From contig CALXHQ010000010.1 in assembly GCA_944388145.1 (NCBI GenBank), forward strand, positions 1-64,000: DNA of 64,000 nucleotides, read 5' to 3'. A model generated the notes under the pieces. The model had not been told where the DNA came from. It saw only the letters and a list, made by a program, of their open reading frames with translations, and searched no databases. How positions within the stretch are numbered: the stretch's first letter is position 1; each line of letters opens with the position of its first letter. Below, in pieces: positions 42,465 through 51,861 of the stretch. The stretch is from an uncultured Gemmiger sp. Its GTDB lineage: Bacteria; Bacillota; Clostridia; Oscillospirales; Ruminococcaceae. The position numbers and the translations under genes are program-made.

Positions 42465-45400
42465 ACGCCGTTCGTCAGCCGAAATGTCCATCTGATTCAG
42501 CAGATCCGTTGCAAGTCCTTTCAGATTTGCTTTTTCTCCGTTTGCTTTTGCTCGTGCCTGCTCCTGCTCTTTTGCCAAACTGTAATCGGCATAATAGCGC
42601 ATCCAGTCAGCGCCGCCAGACGTTCCAAACTGGCTATAAGCAGATGCAGCTTTTTCGTCTCTTCCGCTGTCTGTTGTGGTTGCGGCCATGTAGGTATTAA
42701 ACATAAGATCATCATCAAGACCGCCGTTAATCAATGCCATGCGAAGCTCGCTTTCAGAGACTTTACCGTTTCCATCGGTGTCAGCGCCGTCGTAGGCATT
42801 ACGGTAGGCAATAACACCGTCAGCACCAACTGCATCATTGACACGGGCCGCCACATCGTCGCTACCATTCTTGCTCAGGTAGGTGTCAACCAGCGACTGG
42901 TCGTCCAGCCCAAGCCCCTGCATGGAGTTCCAAATCTCCATGTTGGTCAGAGAAGCATTCTCGTTGCCGGTCTCACCCTTTTTGGCTGCCAGCGCACCGG
43001 ATGTGGCCGCGTTTGCCAACGAGTAGTTTACAACGCCGTCAATGCCATCTTCCAGATACACGCCGTACAGTGGGTTGTCGGTTGTGTAGTCCGGCAATGC
43101 AGCAGCAGCTCCGACATTGTTCGCCAAAGTATAAACGTCCTTAATGGCGTCAACCTGCTCAGCGTCCGTCAGCCCTTGGAATGTGCTGTTGTCCATCAAC
43201 TCATCAATGATATTGTAAGCCGTCTGTCCACGTGTCGTTGCATACTCGGTTTTTTGTTCGGGCGTCAAATAGATTTTGGAGCCATCCACATTCACATAAC
43301 TGGATGCGCGGGTGGGAAGCACTCCTGTTTCTCCGGTGGCGTCATACAGTTCATCCAGGTAGCTGTCAACGGGTGTTGTATTTTCCGCCGCAAAATATCC
43401 GGGCGAAAGCATATTGTACGCCGCACGCCCAAGAATATTGCCGCCCACATTTTCCTGCGTACGTCCCCACGCATCAATCCAAGGCTCGTTCGTTTCTGAC
43501 AGGCCGGGGATCCGGTTTTCAAAGCTCTGAATATTATAATTCAGATCTCGCTCGCTTCTGCTGTCTCCGCCGCCGTAGGTGTCGCGCCGGGTGTCATCAA
43601 TTGTTCTGGCAATCTGTCCGAGCACCGTTGGGACATACTGGCTAAAATAATTGGCTACCGAATTGCTTAACGCGGCTTCGAGTTTGCTTTGGTTATCATC
43701 CACATAACTTAGGTTGTCAAGCGTATTGTTCAGGCCGGACAACATCGTCATTTCGAGCACGGGCTGCGCCATATTACGCAGCGCATCTACAACGCGCCCT
43801 GCGTCATAATCGCCGCCGAGAATGCTAGGCAATTCAGCTCCAAGCAAAAGCGGTACTGCCGCCGGCGATGCCCAGTCAATGGTATAGCTTCCAACACCGG
43901 GAATATTGATGGAATACGCCTGCTGGCCCTGCATCGTGTTGAAGTTGTTCTCGTCCTCTTCATCGCTGCCGCTGCCGTTCAACAGTCCGGCACTTACAAG
44001 GGCATAGCCGATAGCAATCAGTGCGGTTCCCGTAATACCCTTGGAAGCGGAATCAATCACATCTGCTGCGCTGCGGCCACGACTTGCTCGGTAAATGGCT
44101 TCTACCGTTGCCCCAAGCGGGTTGTACTCCAACGCCGTTTTTAAAACATTTGTGGTGGTTCGCTTGAAGGGAAGCTGACCTTCAATAATCATATAGGCGA
44201 GCTTTTGGCTTAGGTTTCCGTTGCGAAGATTATTGGACGCTTTACTCGCAAGGGTAGAAAGCCAGTTATCCGCTTGGAACGTCGCCGTGTCAGCGTCCGC
44301 AATAGCGCGCTCGACCATTTGCTCCACACGTCTTTGAGTGCCGGCGTCTGTGGACGTCAATGCACTTGCATCAAGGCCCTGCGCTTTCAGCTGCTGCGCC
44401 AGACTGCTGGAAAATTCAGACCCCCGGAACCAGTCATCAACACGGGTCATAAATCCGCTGTTGGCTTTTGACGCCGCCTCGATAGCGCGTCCGACCGGAG
44501 AATTTCCATAGGTCTGCCGCGCATTTTCGATACCGAACCGCACATTAAAGCGGTCCCCAACATTTTGCGCTGTTCCGTCCGGGTTGTGGATGGTGTCTCG
44601 ATTGCGGAATACCCTGCTGTATGCCTGGTTATAAGCATAGTCTCGCGCGGCTTGTACAAGGCCCCTGTCGCCAGGTGTCAAGATGGCGCGGGTGCGCTGA
44701 TCTTGCGGCAGTGCATTCTGGATAACTGCCGAAACCGATTCTGTCATACCGGTAAGACCACGCATCAGGATGTTGCCGGTAATGTTCCGGACATGGGTGC
44801 GCGGGTTTCCCAGCATGGCAAGATAGCGAATGTTGTTCAGCCGTTCAAACCAGCTGCGGGCAGGAAGCAAACGGCCCATAATGGAATACATCTGCGTTTC
44901 CAGCTGATACCGTTCGCGGCTGTCCGGCATATCCTTCATCTGTTCCGCGATAGCAACAACGTCCTCGAAATCCTGCCCTTGCAGTTCTTCGATACCTGCA
45001 ATATCTGCAAGCAGACGGTTGTACACATCGTTTTTGTCACCGCCCGCCAACAGCCGCTGCGCTGCGTCGTTTACCTGGTCGTCGGTCAGATTCACGCGGT
45101 GCGCATCGGCAAGGTCCTGAACGATCTTGCGTGCCGCGTTCAGATGATCTTCAACGCTGTCGTTTGTGGGCGTAATGCCTTCACTGCGCAGAAAGCTGTC
45201 AAACTCCGCATCCTGCGGGCTGGGGATTTCCTGTCCCGCATCCACAATGTCGTTCGCCAGATTGCGCACGTTCTGCGCATCCCGCTTGTGGCTGTTCTCC
45301 CACGATTTTGCGATCTGGTCAGACACCTGCTGGAATTTCTGGAACGGGGTCTGTTCCGTAAACTCGGCGGCGCGGTTCTGTGCAAGCGCGCGGCCCTGTC

Positions 45401-46985
45401 GGCTGGCGGCCTGGCTGCTTCTCTCGTACAGCAATTTCAGCCGTTCTTTGATTTGGCCGTACTCTGTGGAGTTCGGGTCAGCCATAAGCATTTGGTTTTG
45501 CAGCCGCCGGCTCATGTCCTGCGCCGTTGCCGTATCCGTTGCATCCCACTGCTTCTTGTTCGCCAGCTCGTTGCTCAGCTGGTCAATCGCCGCCAGTTCA
45601 TCGCCGTTGTTTTGCTGCACGGCAACATCAACATCACTGCGGCCAGCGTCCGCAGCTTCACGGAAGGAATAGACTTCGTGCGTCTGCTCGCCAAGTCCCA
45701 GCCCCTGCCGTTCCTGTTCGGGCAAAATCCCAGCCGCCCATTGCTGCACACCGGGGTCAAGGTTCGGCACCTCTGCGCGGTTGTAATCTCGCAGCATATC
45801 CGCACCAACACTTTGTGCGGGCCGGGTTCCGCTGGTGCCGTCCCACAACTGGTCAATTCCCTGGCTCAGGCTCTCTCCCTGCGGATTCACTTCGGGCAGG
45901 CTGTCAAAGCCGAAATCGTCATCGTAATTTTCTACTCGGTGTTCAATACCATACCGGCCTGCAACATTCTGGATATAATCCGGTGCGTCCCCCCATTCAT
46001 TCGACACGTTATTCTGTGCCAGCCATTCCTCAAACGATGGCACATCTCGTCCAGAAAAATTATCCAGCATAATCTCCTTGGTGTAGTCAATATTAGACTG
46101 CATCAAGTCAGAATCCACGATGCGCTGTGCACGGGGTGCAATTTGCATGAGATCATCTACGGGAGATGTTCCGTCTCCAGAATATCCAACATTCATGCTG
46201 GACAGTTCCTGCATTGCAGTATCCAGGGAGACGGCACTATCCGGGTTCGTTGTCAAATTCGTCCCATTCTGGATATTATACTGCGAAATGGAACGCAATC
46301 CCGTTGCGTTCAGGATTTCCGATGCGTCGGATTGATTCACGTAAATACGGGTGTTTTTCAAATAATCCCGCAGTTCCTGCTGTGCCGGGTCTGCGTCAAC
46401 TGTGTAATCCGCTTCTCGCACAAGCCCACGCGCGATGTCATCCAGTTCCGCATCAACGTTGGTGGCAGTGCCATTCGCCATGCTCTCATAAAGAGCTTGA
46501 AGCCTGCGAGTGTAGACGCTGCGGCGATCACGGCCGGTCGCATTCTGTGCGCGCTGTGCATAGTTTACTGCTTCCTGGGCTGCACTTCCCCGCGCTCCAC
46601 CATTCGCTGCAACTGCCGTTCCGCCAACACCTGCGGGCTGATATTCCGCGCCTGCCCCACCGGGATTGCCAGTTTCAAGATTCGCGGATACATTTCTTCC
46701 CATGTCGGGATTTGTTTCTGTGCCATTCTGAATACCTCCTGTCATATTGATTCCATCATAGGGCACCGAAACAGCACTGTCAATCGGATCAACATAAATA
46801 TCTTCACCGAAAGGTAAACCAAATTCTTCCGCGGATTCAGAATAACTGTTTTCTTGAGAATTCGGCAAAATGCCCTGGTCTACAGAATAATCCTGCAAAT
46901 TTTGCTCGTTAGGTTGGGCCGGCGCATTTGCAGCAGCGTTTCGGTTGGCATTCAGAAGCGCCTCTCCGCGCGTATTCATCGGCAT
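42417..46985 (-). CDS. Large phage virion-type (polyvalent) protein
   Basis: This 1522-residue protein contains no cysteine that I can find. Residues 1 to about 700 are Gln/Asn/Asp-rich and helical. Around 725-745 is MLGNPRTHVRNITGN, a motif I associate with large polyvalent or internal virion proteins of phages. Hydrophobic segments follow near 1000 (GTALIAIGYALVSAGLL) and AVPLLLGAELPSIL. A canonical EF-hand loop DTDGNGKVSESE occupies about 1402-1413. I infer an internal or ejected virion protein. The frame is intact. The ATG follows GGAGTG. A hairpin separates it from the upstream gene. Confidence 0.8.
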   Translation of the reverse strand: MPMNTRGEALLNANRNAAANAPAQPNEQNLQDYSVDQGILPNSQENSYSESAEEFGLPFGEDIYVDPIDSAVSVPYDGINMTGGIQNGTETNPDMGRNVSANLETGNPGGAGAEYQPAGVGGTAVAANGGARGSAAQEAVNYAQRAQNATGRDRRSVYTRRLQALYESMANGTATNVDAELDDIARGLVREADYTVDADPAQQELRDYLKNTRIYVNQSDASEILNATGLRSISQYNIQNGTNLTTNPDSAVSLDTAMQELSSMNVGYSGDGTSPVDDLMQIAPRAQRIVDSDLMQSNIDYTKEIMLDNFSGRDVPSFEEWLAQNNVSNEWGDAPDYIQNVAGRYGIEHRVENYDDDFGFDSLPEVNPQGESLSQGIDQLWDGTSGTRPAQSVGADMLRDYNRAEVPNLDPGVQQWAAGILPEQERQGLGLGEQTHEVYSFREAADAGRSDVDVAVQQNNGDELAAIDQLSNELANKKQWDATDTATAQDMSRRLQNQMLMADPNSTEYGQIKERLKLLYERSSQAASRQGRALAQNRAAEFTEQTPFQKFQQVSDQIAKSWENSHKRDAQNVRNLANDIVDAGQEIPSPQDAEFDSFLRSEGITPTNDSVEDHLNAARKIVQDLADAHRVNLTDDQVNDAAQRLLAGGDKNDVYNRLLADIAGIEELQGQDFEDVVAIAEQMKDMPDSRERYQLETQMYSIMGRLLPARSWFERLNNIRYLAMLGNPRTHVRNITGNILMRGLTGMTESVSAVIQNALPQDQRTRAILTPGDRGLVQAARDYAYNQAYSRVFRNRDTIHNPDGTAQNVGDRFNVRFGIENARQTYGNSPVGRAIEAASKANSGFMTRVDDWFRGSEFSSSLAQQLKAQGLDASALTSTDAGTQRRVEQMVERAIADADTATFQADNWLSTLASKASNNLRNGNLSQKLAYMIIEGQLPFKRTTTNVLKTALEYNPLGATVEAIYRASRGRSAADVIDSASKGITGTALIAIGYALVSAGLLNGSGSDEEDENNFNTMQGQQAYSINIPGVGSYTIDWASPAAVPLLLGAELPSILGGDYDAGRVVDALRNMAQPVLEMTMLSGLNNTLDNLSYVDDNQSKLEAALSNSVANYFSQYVPTVLGQIARTIDDTRRDTYGGGDSRSERDLNYNIQSFENRIPGLSETNEPWIDAWGRTQENVGGNILGRAAYNMLSPGYFAAENTTPVDSYLDELYDATGETGVLPTRASSYVNVDGSKIYLTPEQKTEYATTRGQTAYNIIDELMDNSTFQGLTDAEQVDAIKDVYTLANNVGAAAALPDYTTDNPLYGVYLEDGIDGVVNYSLANAATSGALAAKKGETGNENASLTNMEIWNSMQGLGLDDQSLVDTYLSKNGSDDVAARVNDAVGADGVIAYRNAYDGADTDGNGKVSESELRMALINGGLDDDLMFNTYMAATTTDSGRDEKAASAYSQFGTSGGADWMRYYADYSLAKEQEQARAKANGEKANLKGLATDLLNQMDISADERRAFFALTDSRWINNPF

Positions 46986-47003
46986 TTTATCACTCCATTC
47001 AAG

Positions 47004-47031
47004 AAAAGGCCGTCCATCTGGGCGGCCTTTT
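47004..47031 (-). terminator. Terminator-like hairpin between the two phage genes
   Basis: AAAAGGCCG (47004-47012) pairs with CGGCCTTTT (47023-47031) around a 10-base loop. On the minus strand it ends in TTTT and stands in the 48-base gap right before the large gene's ribosome site, so the large gene would be read only by readthrough or its own promoter. Confidence 0.65.
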
Positions 47032-47033
47032 GG

Positions 47034-47792
47034 TTAGTAGTAAACCCACTCACCGTTGATGTAGCGGGCATTGCTGGTAGTGGTTGGCGTGCCGGTGCCT
47101 TGCAGCAGGCTCACCAGGTTCACACCGTTGTTTGCGGCCAAGTTCATAAGCGCGGTCTGGTAAGCGCTTAAATCTGCCGCTTCTCCGCTGGCGCGCTGTG
47201 CCTCCAGCTGTGCCATGTTGTTCTGGTAGGTGTTCAGCAAACTTCCCAGCTGAGACTGCCGTTCACGCTCCAGGTTGTTCCGGGCGTTTCCGTAGTTGTT
47301 CAGCATACTTGCGGTGGTGGTTTCAGACGCTCCGCCCGTCAAGCCCTGCGCCGTCAGCTGCTGGTTCAGATTCCGCTCTTGCAGCATCCGGTTCACATAG
47401 GCTTCCCGCAATGCCTGGGCGGTCGCGTCGTCCACTTCACCGACCGAGAAGTTGTAGTTTTCCTTCTGCTGCGCTGCGGCTTTCTGGTAGGCTTCCTCCC
47501 GTGCACGCCGCTGGGCCTCCTGCGCCGCACGCATCTGTTCCATGATCTACGCCTGCATCTGTGCCATCACATCCGCATACGACGGGGTAGAGACAGCGGG
47601 AGCGGACGCGGCAGCAGGCGGCGTATAGGTCTATGTGCCGGAACCGCCGGAAGAGTTCCCGCCAGAGCTGCCGGTGTTCCGGTTTGAATTGTTGGTATAC
47701 GTTCCGGAAAACGGACCCGGCCGCTTTGTGCCGGTGTACTTTTGAGTCGTCGCATTGTCAAGGCCGATGGACGGTATATCAAATCTGGGCAT
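47034..47792 (-). pseudogene. Phage structural gene with two in-frame amber codons
   Basis: A single frame runs from ATG at 47792 to TAA at 47034 (253 codons) interrupted only by TAG at codon 54 (47631-47633) and TAG at codon 82 (47547-47549). The first 53 codons begin MPRFDIPSIGLDNATTQKY and become Ser/Gly-rich. The part after the second TAG has its own ATG at 47543 and encodes 169 residues of Gln/Ala-rich coiled coil (EAQRRAREEAYQKAAAQQ). Gln would fit at both stops (CAG to TAG). Alternatives are decay, amber readthrough, or two separate proteins. Confidence 0.6.
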
Positions 47793-47836
47793 TGATATTA
47801 CTGGGTTTTCACAAATCCTTTAATGACACTCCGACC

Positions 47837-47888
47837 AAAAAATTCCCGCGATGATTCGTCAAAAGCGACGTTTCATCGTGGGAATTTT
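47837..47888. terminator. Bidirectional terminator upstream of the phage genes
   Basis: AAAATTCCC (47839-47847) pairs with GGGAATTTT (47880-47888), then CGATGA with TCATCG, then CGTC with GACG. A/T runs flank both ends. It insulates the phage genes from transcription arriving from the right. Confidence 0.75.
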
Positions 47889-47950
47889 CGTTTGCGTGTT
47901 GGTGATTGTTGCCGATTGTTTGGGCAATTTATGACTTGAATGTTTATCGG

Positions 47951-48013
47951 AATATTCAGACCAAATCAGAACAGACTGCCCTACCTATTGCTGTTGGCCA
48001 GAAGGAAGAATGC
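47951..48013 (-). repeat. Right copy of the 63-bp imperfect direct repeat (decayed gene end)
   Basis: Read on the minus strand this gives AFFLLANSNR, TAG, GSLF and TGA, in register with AFFALTDSRWINNPF and TGA at the end of the 1522-codon gene. Six of 15 residues and the stop position agree. Upstream of it the similarity is lost. It is either the remnant of a second related gene or a recombination scar. Confidence 0.6.
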
Positions 48014-48088
48014 ACATTGCCGGCAAAGTCTGTGGGCTGCCAAGGTGCTTGAATCCACCGTAAAAGAAAAATGAGAGTATAGGGAAAC

Positions 48089-48125
48089 GCCCCCAACGTG
48101 CCGGGACTTCCGACAGGTTGGGGGC
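48089..48125. other. Stable hairpin of unknown role
   Basis: GCCCCCAAC (48089-48097) pairs exactly with GTTGGGGGC (48117-48125), with a smaller inner TGCCGG/CCGACA stem. No clear T run follows on either strand, so I do not call it a terminator. It is the only structure in the otherwise gene-free 48014-48179. Confidence 0.5.
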
Positions 48126-48179
48126 CTATGATCCATTCAGCCATACTGAGCAGCGTGAGGACGAACGTCGGATACCGGC

Positions 48180-48368
48180 TCATTTGAACCCGGCACATTT
48201 AAGTAGAATTACAATGGGAGCAATCAAAAGCAGGACCACATACAACACATAGAACAACTCCCATTGAACAATTTTTGTGGAATGTTGAGCTATTTTATGA
48301 CGATTTTAGCTCTCCCCAACGCAAGCGATGAATGTCCAGATACGGATAGAATCATTTTGATTTTTCAT
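48180..48368 (-). pseudogene. Small membrane protein with in-frame TAA
   Basis: A 63-codon frame starts with ATG at 48368 and ends with TGA at 48180, but codon 21 (48306-48308) is TAA. The distal part encodes a clear membrane helix (LFYVLYVVLLLIAPIVILL) and a short polar end with one Cys. The frame is shared on both sides of the stop, which suggests a small single-pass membrane protein inactivated by one mutation. The family is unknown. Confidence 0.4.
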
Positions 48369-48381
48369 ACTGTTGGTAATT

Positions 48382-48411
48382 ATTATACCACTTAGTTTGT
48401 GTTATACACAA
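48382..48411 (-). promoter_or_regulatory. Leftward promoter with palindrome, upstream of HxlR gene
   Basis: On the minus strand TTGTGT (48406-48411), 18 bases and TATAAT (48382-48387). TTTGTGT and ACACAAA (48396-48412, 3-base spacer) form an inverted repeat over the -35. HxlR genes usually diverge from their target, so this may be the target promoter, now pointing into decayed DNA. Confidence 0.45.
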
Positions 48412-48521
48412 ATAGGCGGCATGAAAAGAGCAATCTGCAAGTTAGGGCAAAATGCTCTTGACTGCGCAACGTGTTGGTAAGCTGGCGCTGCCGCCCCCCT
48501 GCACGGGGTTCCCCAATGGAT

Positions 48522-48550
48522 TTGACTTTCCCGCCTGCCGATCTTATACT
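48522..48550 (+). promoter_or_regulatory. hxlR promoter
   Basis: TTGACT (48522-48527), 17 bases and TATACT (48545-48550), about 90 bases upstream of the HxlR ATG. Confidence 0.72.
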
Positions 48551-48638
48551 TTCAGAAAGAAAACAAATGGCAGCCGCCCGCGGATGGTCTTGCAGGACCG
48601 GTACGCCCGTGCGGCCTTTCGGGAAGGAGCATGGCGCA

Positions 48639-48971
48639 ATGGGCAACCGCTGCATTTCCAATGAATGCCTCAGCAACACCGGATTCAGCTATACCTTGTC
48701 GCTGATCAATGGCAAATACAAAATGACCATCCTGTATACGCTGATGGAGTTTGGTGTGGTGCGCTTTAACGAGATGAAAAAGTATATCGGGAACATCTCC
48801 TACAAAACGCTCAGCGCCACGCTGAAGGAGCTGGAGGCCGACCAGCTGGTCAATCGCCAGGAATACCCGCAGATTCCGCCCAAGGTCGAGTACAGCCTGA
48901 CCGAGCGGGGCAAATCGCTGATTCCCATTCTGGACTCCATGTGCGATTGGGGCGACAAAAACCGGCTGTAA
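48639..48971 (+). CDS. HxlR-family transcriptional regulator
   Basis: The 110-residue winged-helix protein has the HxlR core: LINGKYKMTILYTLMEFGVVRFNEM, then GNISYKTLSATLKEL and the wing YPQIPPKVEYSLTERG. Cysteines occur near the N-terminus (CISNEC) and near the C-terminus, and several HxlR members sense electrophiles or oxidants through such residues. The ATG at 48639 is 11 bases from AAGGAG; an ATG at 48631 is out of frame. Its expected divergent target appears to be lost or decayed. Confidence 0.87.
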   Translation: MGNRCISNECLSNTGFSYTLSLINGKYKMTILYTLMEFGVVRFNEMKKYIGNISYKTLSATLKELEADQLVNRQEYPQIPPKVEYSLTERGKSLIPILDSMCDWGDKNRL

Positions 48972-49055
48972 GCATACAAAACGCCCTGCTGTTTTGCCCC
49001 GAGGGCATGCAAGGCGCGCAACACCTTGGCACACATATTCTGCCGCACACAGCAC

Positions 49056-49100
49056 AGGCCGGCAGGCGCGGTTTTCCGCAGCCTGCCGGCCTTGCATTTT
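49056..49100 (+). terminator. hxlR terminator
   Basis: AGGCCGGCAGGC (about 49056-49067) pairs with GCCTGCCGGCCT (about 49081-49092), followed by TGCATTTTGTTTG. It lies just before the end of the converging ATP synthase operon. Confidence 0.78.
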
Positions 49101-49112
49101 GTTTGCGCTGTC

Positions 49113-49523
49113 CTAGCGGCGGGCAGCCGCCACCGATTGGCGCACCAGCGCCCGGCGCAGCTGGGCGCTGGCCAGCTGGAGTGTCTGTGCGTCCAGGCCG
49201 GGCTCCTTCAAACGTGCCTCGGCCTGCTGGAGGCTGCGCTTGGCGCGGTCGGTGTCAATGTCCTCCGCCCACTCCCATGTGGTGGCGATCAAGCGCACCC
49301 TGCCGCCCAGCACGGTGAGCAGCCCGCCGATACAGGCCGCCGAGCGGATATCCCCTTCCGGGGTAACAACGTGTGCCTCGCCCATGCCAAGCGCGGTGCA
49401 AAAATCGCAGTGCCCGGCCAGGATGGCCACATCGCCGCCGATGGTGCGGCAGACAAGCCGCACCGCCGGGCCGTCATACCGGCAGCCGTCCGGTGTAACC
49501 ACCGTGAGGGGGTAGGTTTTCAT
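49113..49523 (-). CDS. atpC: ATP synthase F1 epsilon subunit
   Basis: The 136-residue subunit has the N-terminal beta sandwich (YPLTVVTPDG, then VAILAGHCDF) and a C-terminal helical hairpin rich in Ala, Arg and Gln. It sits in the central stalk and inhibits ATP hydrolysis. It is the last gene of the atp operon, 39 bases after atpD. Confidence 0.94.
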   Translation of the reverse strand: MKTYPLTVVTPDGCRYDGPAVRLVCRTIGGDVAILAGHCDFCTALGMGEAHVVTPEGDIRSAACIGGLLTVLGGRVRLIATTWEWAEDIDTDRAKRSLQQAEARLKEPGLDAQTLQLASAQLRRALVRQSVAAARR

Positions 49524-49562
49524 GGGGCAGATCTCCTTTCCGGGGGGCAGTTTGACAGAGCA

Positions 49563-50966
<1,404 letters not shown>

Positions 50967-51815
50967 TTACACGCCGCCCGCGTCGGCGCCGGCAACGATC
51001 TCGGTCAATTCCCGGGTAATGGCAGCCTGGCGGGCACGGTTGTAGTTGAGGCTGAGGCGGTCAATCATGTCGGAGGCGTTCCTGCTGGCTGAATCCATGG
51101 CGGTGCGGCGGGCGGCCAGCTCACTGGACACGCTCTCGCACAGGGCGCCATAGACAATTCCGGCCAGATATTCGGGGATAACGGCATTGAACACCGTCTC
51201 GCTGTCCGGCTCATAGAGCAGCATCGGGTGGGCGCTTTTCCCCGCAGGCGGGATGAAGGGAAGCACCGGCAGCACCTGGGCCTTCTGGGCCAGCATTGAG
51301 ACGAACCGGGTGTAGACCAGGCGGATCGCCCCGATCTGCCCGCCGGCAACCAGACCGCAGAGCATGCGGCTGATCTCAAAGCAGTCGCTGACCGACAGTT
51401 CCCCCGCCACCGCAAACGCCCTGCTGACGATGGGGATGCCCTGTCGTTCGAAGTGTTCCACCGCACGGCGCCCAATGGGCAGCACACAGATCTGCCCATC
51501 CGGGTTGTCCCCGGCAAAAGCGCGGAACACATTGGCATTGTATCCGCCTGCCAATCCCCGGTCCCCTGCAATGACAATATAGCAGGTGCTGCCGCCACTC
51601 TGCCGTGCCAGGTAGGGGCTTTGCAAAGTAGGGTCAGCGGCGGCCATATCGCAGAGGGTCTGATACAGTGTCTCGAAATAGGGGCGGCTGTGTTCCACCC
51701 TGTCGCTGGCCCGGCGCAGCTTGCTGGAGGCCACCAGCTCCATGGCTTTGGTGAGCTGCCGGGTGCCCTGCACGCTCTTGATGCGCAGCTTAATCTCCTT
51801 CATGGACGCGGGCAT
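50967..51815 (-). CDS. atpG: ATP synthase F1 gamma subunit
   Basis: The 282-residue rotor subunit starts MPASMKEIKLRIKSVQGTRQ and ends with the family helix MIDRLSLNYNRARQAAITRELTEIV. The middle VIAGDRGLAGGYNANV is typical. I place the start at 51815, six bases after AAAGGAG; a long in-frame extension upstream is the atpA gene read in another frame. Confidence 0.95.
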   Translation of the reverse strand: MPASMKEIKLRIKSVQGTRQLTKAMELVASSKLRRASDRVEHSRPYFETLYQTLCDMAAADPTLQSPYLARQSGGSTCYIVIAGDRGLAGGYNANVFRAFAGDNPDGQICVLPIGRRAVEHFERQGIPIVSRAFAVAGELSVSDCFEISRMLCGLVAGGQIGAIRLVYTRFVSMLAQKAQVLPVLPFIPPAGKSAHPMLLYEPDSETVFNAVIPEYLAGIVYGALCESVSSELAARRTAMDSASRNASDMIDRLSLNYNRARQAAITRELTEIVAGADAGGV

Positions 51816-51861
51816 GGCAGGCTCCTTTCCGCAAGGGGTTCCGGGCAGGCCGGATGCGGCC

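Larger units (their letters stand above)
42346..48400. mobile_element. Phage/prophage remnant downstream of tRNA-Pro
   Basis: Base composition is less GC-rich than the flanks, and both large readings are on the minus strand. They are phage-type: a 1522-codon virion protein and a Gln/Ala-rich coiled-coil protein. The remnant starts after the tRNA terminator and fades out before the HxlR gene. I see no integrase, capsid, portal, tail, lysis or replication gene, and no copy of the tRNA 3' end at the right. Boundaries are approximate. It is either a heavily deleted prophage or a small passenger element. Confidence 0.6.

Noticed and set aside
44565..46817. 750-codon rightward open frame opposite the large phage gene
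   Set aside because: It is antisense to the intact 1522-codon gene, begins mid-gene with no ribosome site, and has Cys/Arg/His-rich shadow composition.
42417..48013. Firm claim that TAG is recoded to Gln throughout this phage
   Set aside because: The 1522-codon gene uses many Gln codons without a single TAG, and the stops used are TAA and TGA, which fits decay at least as well.
42213..48640. Search for a second copy of the tRNA-Pro 3' end as attR
   Set aside because: No copy of the T-arm or acceptor sequence is visible to the right of the phage remnant.
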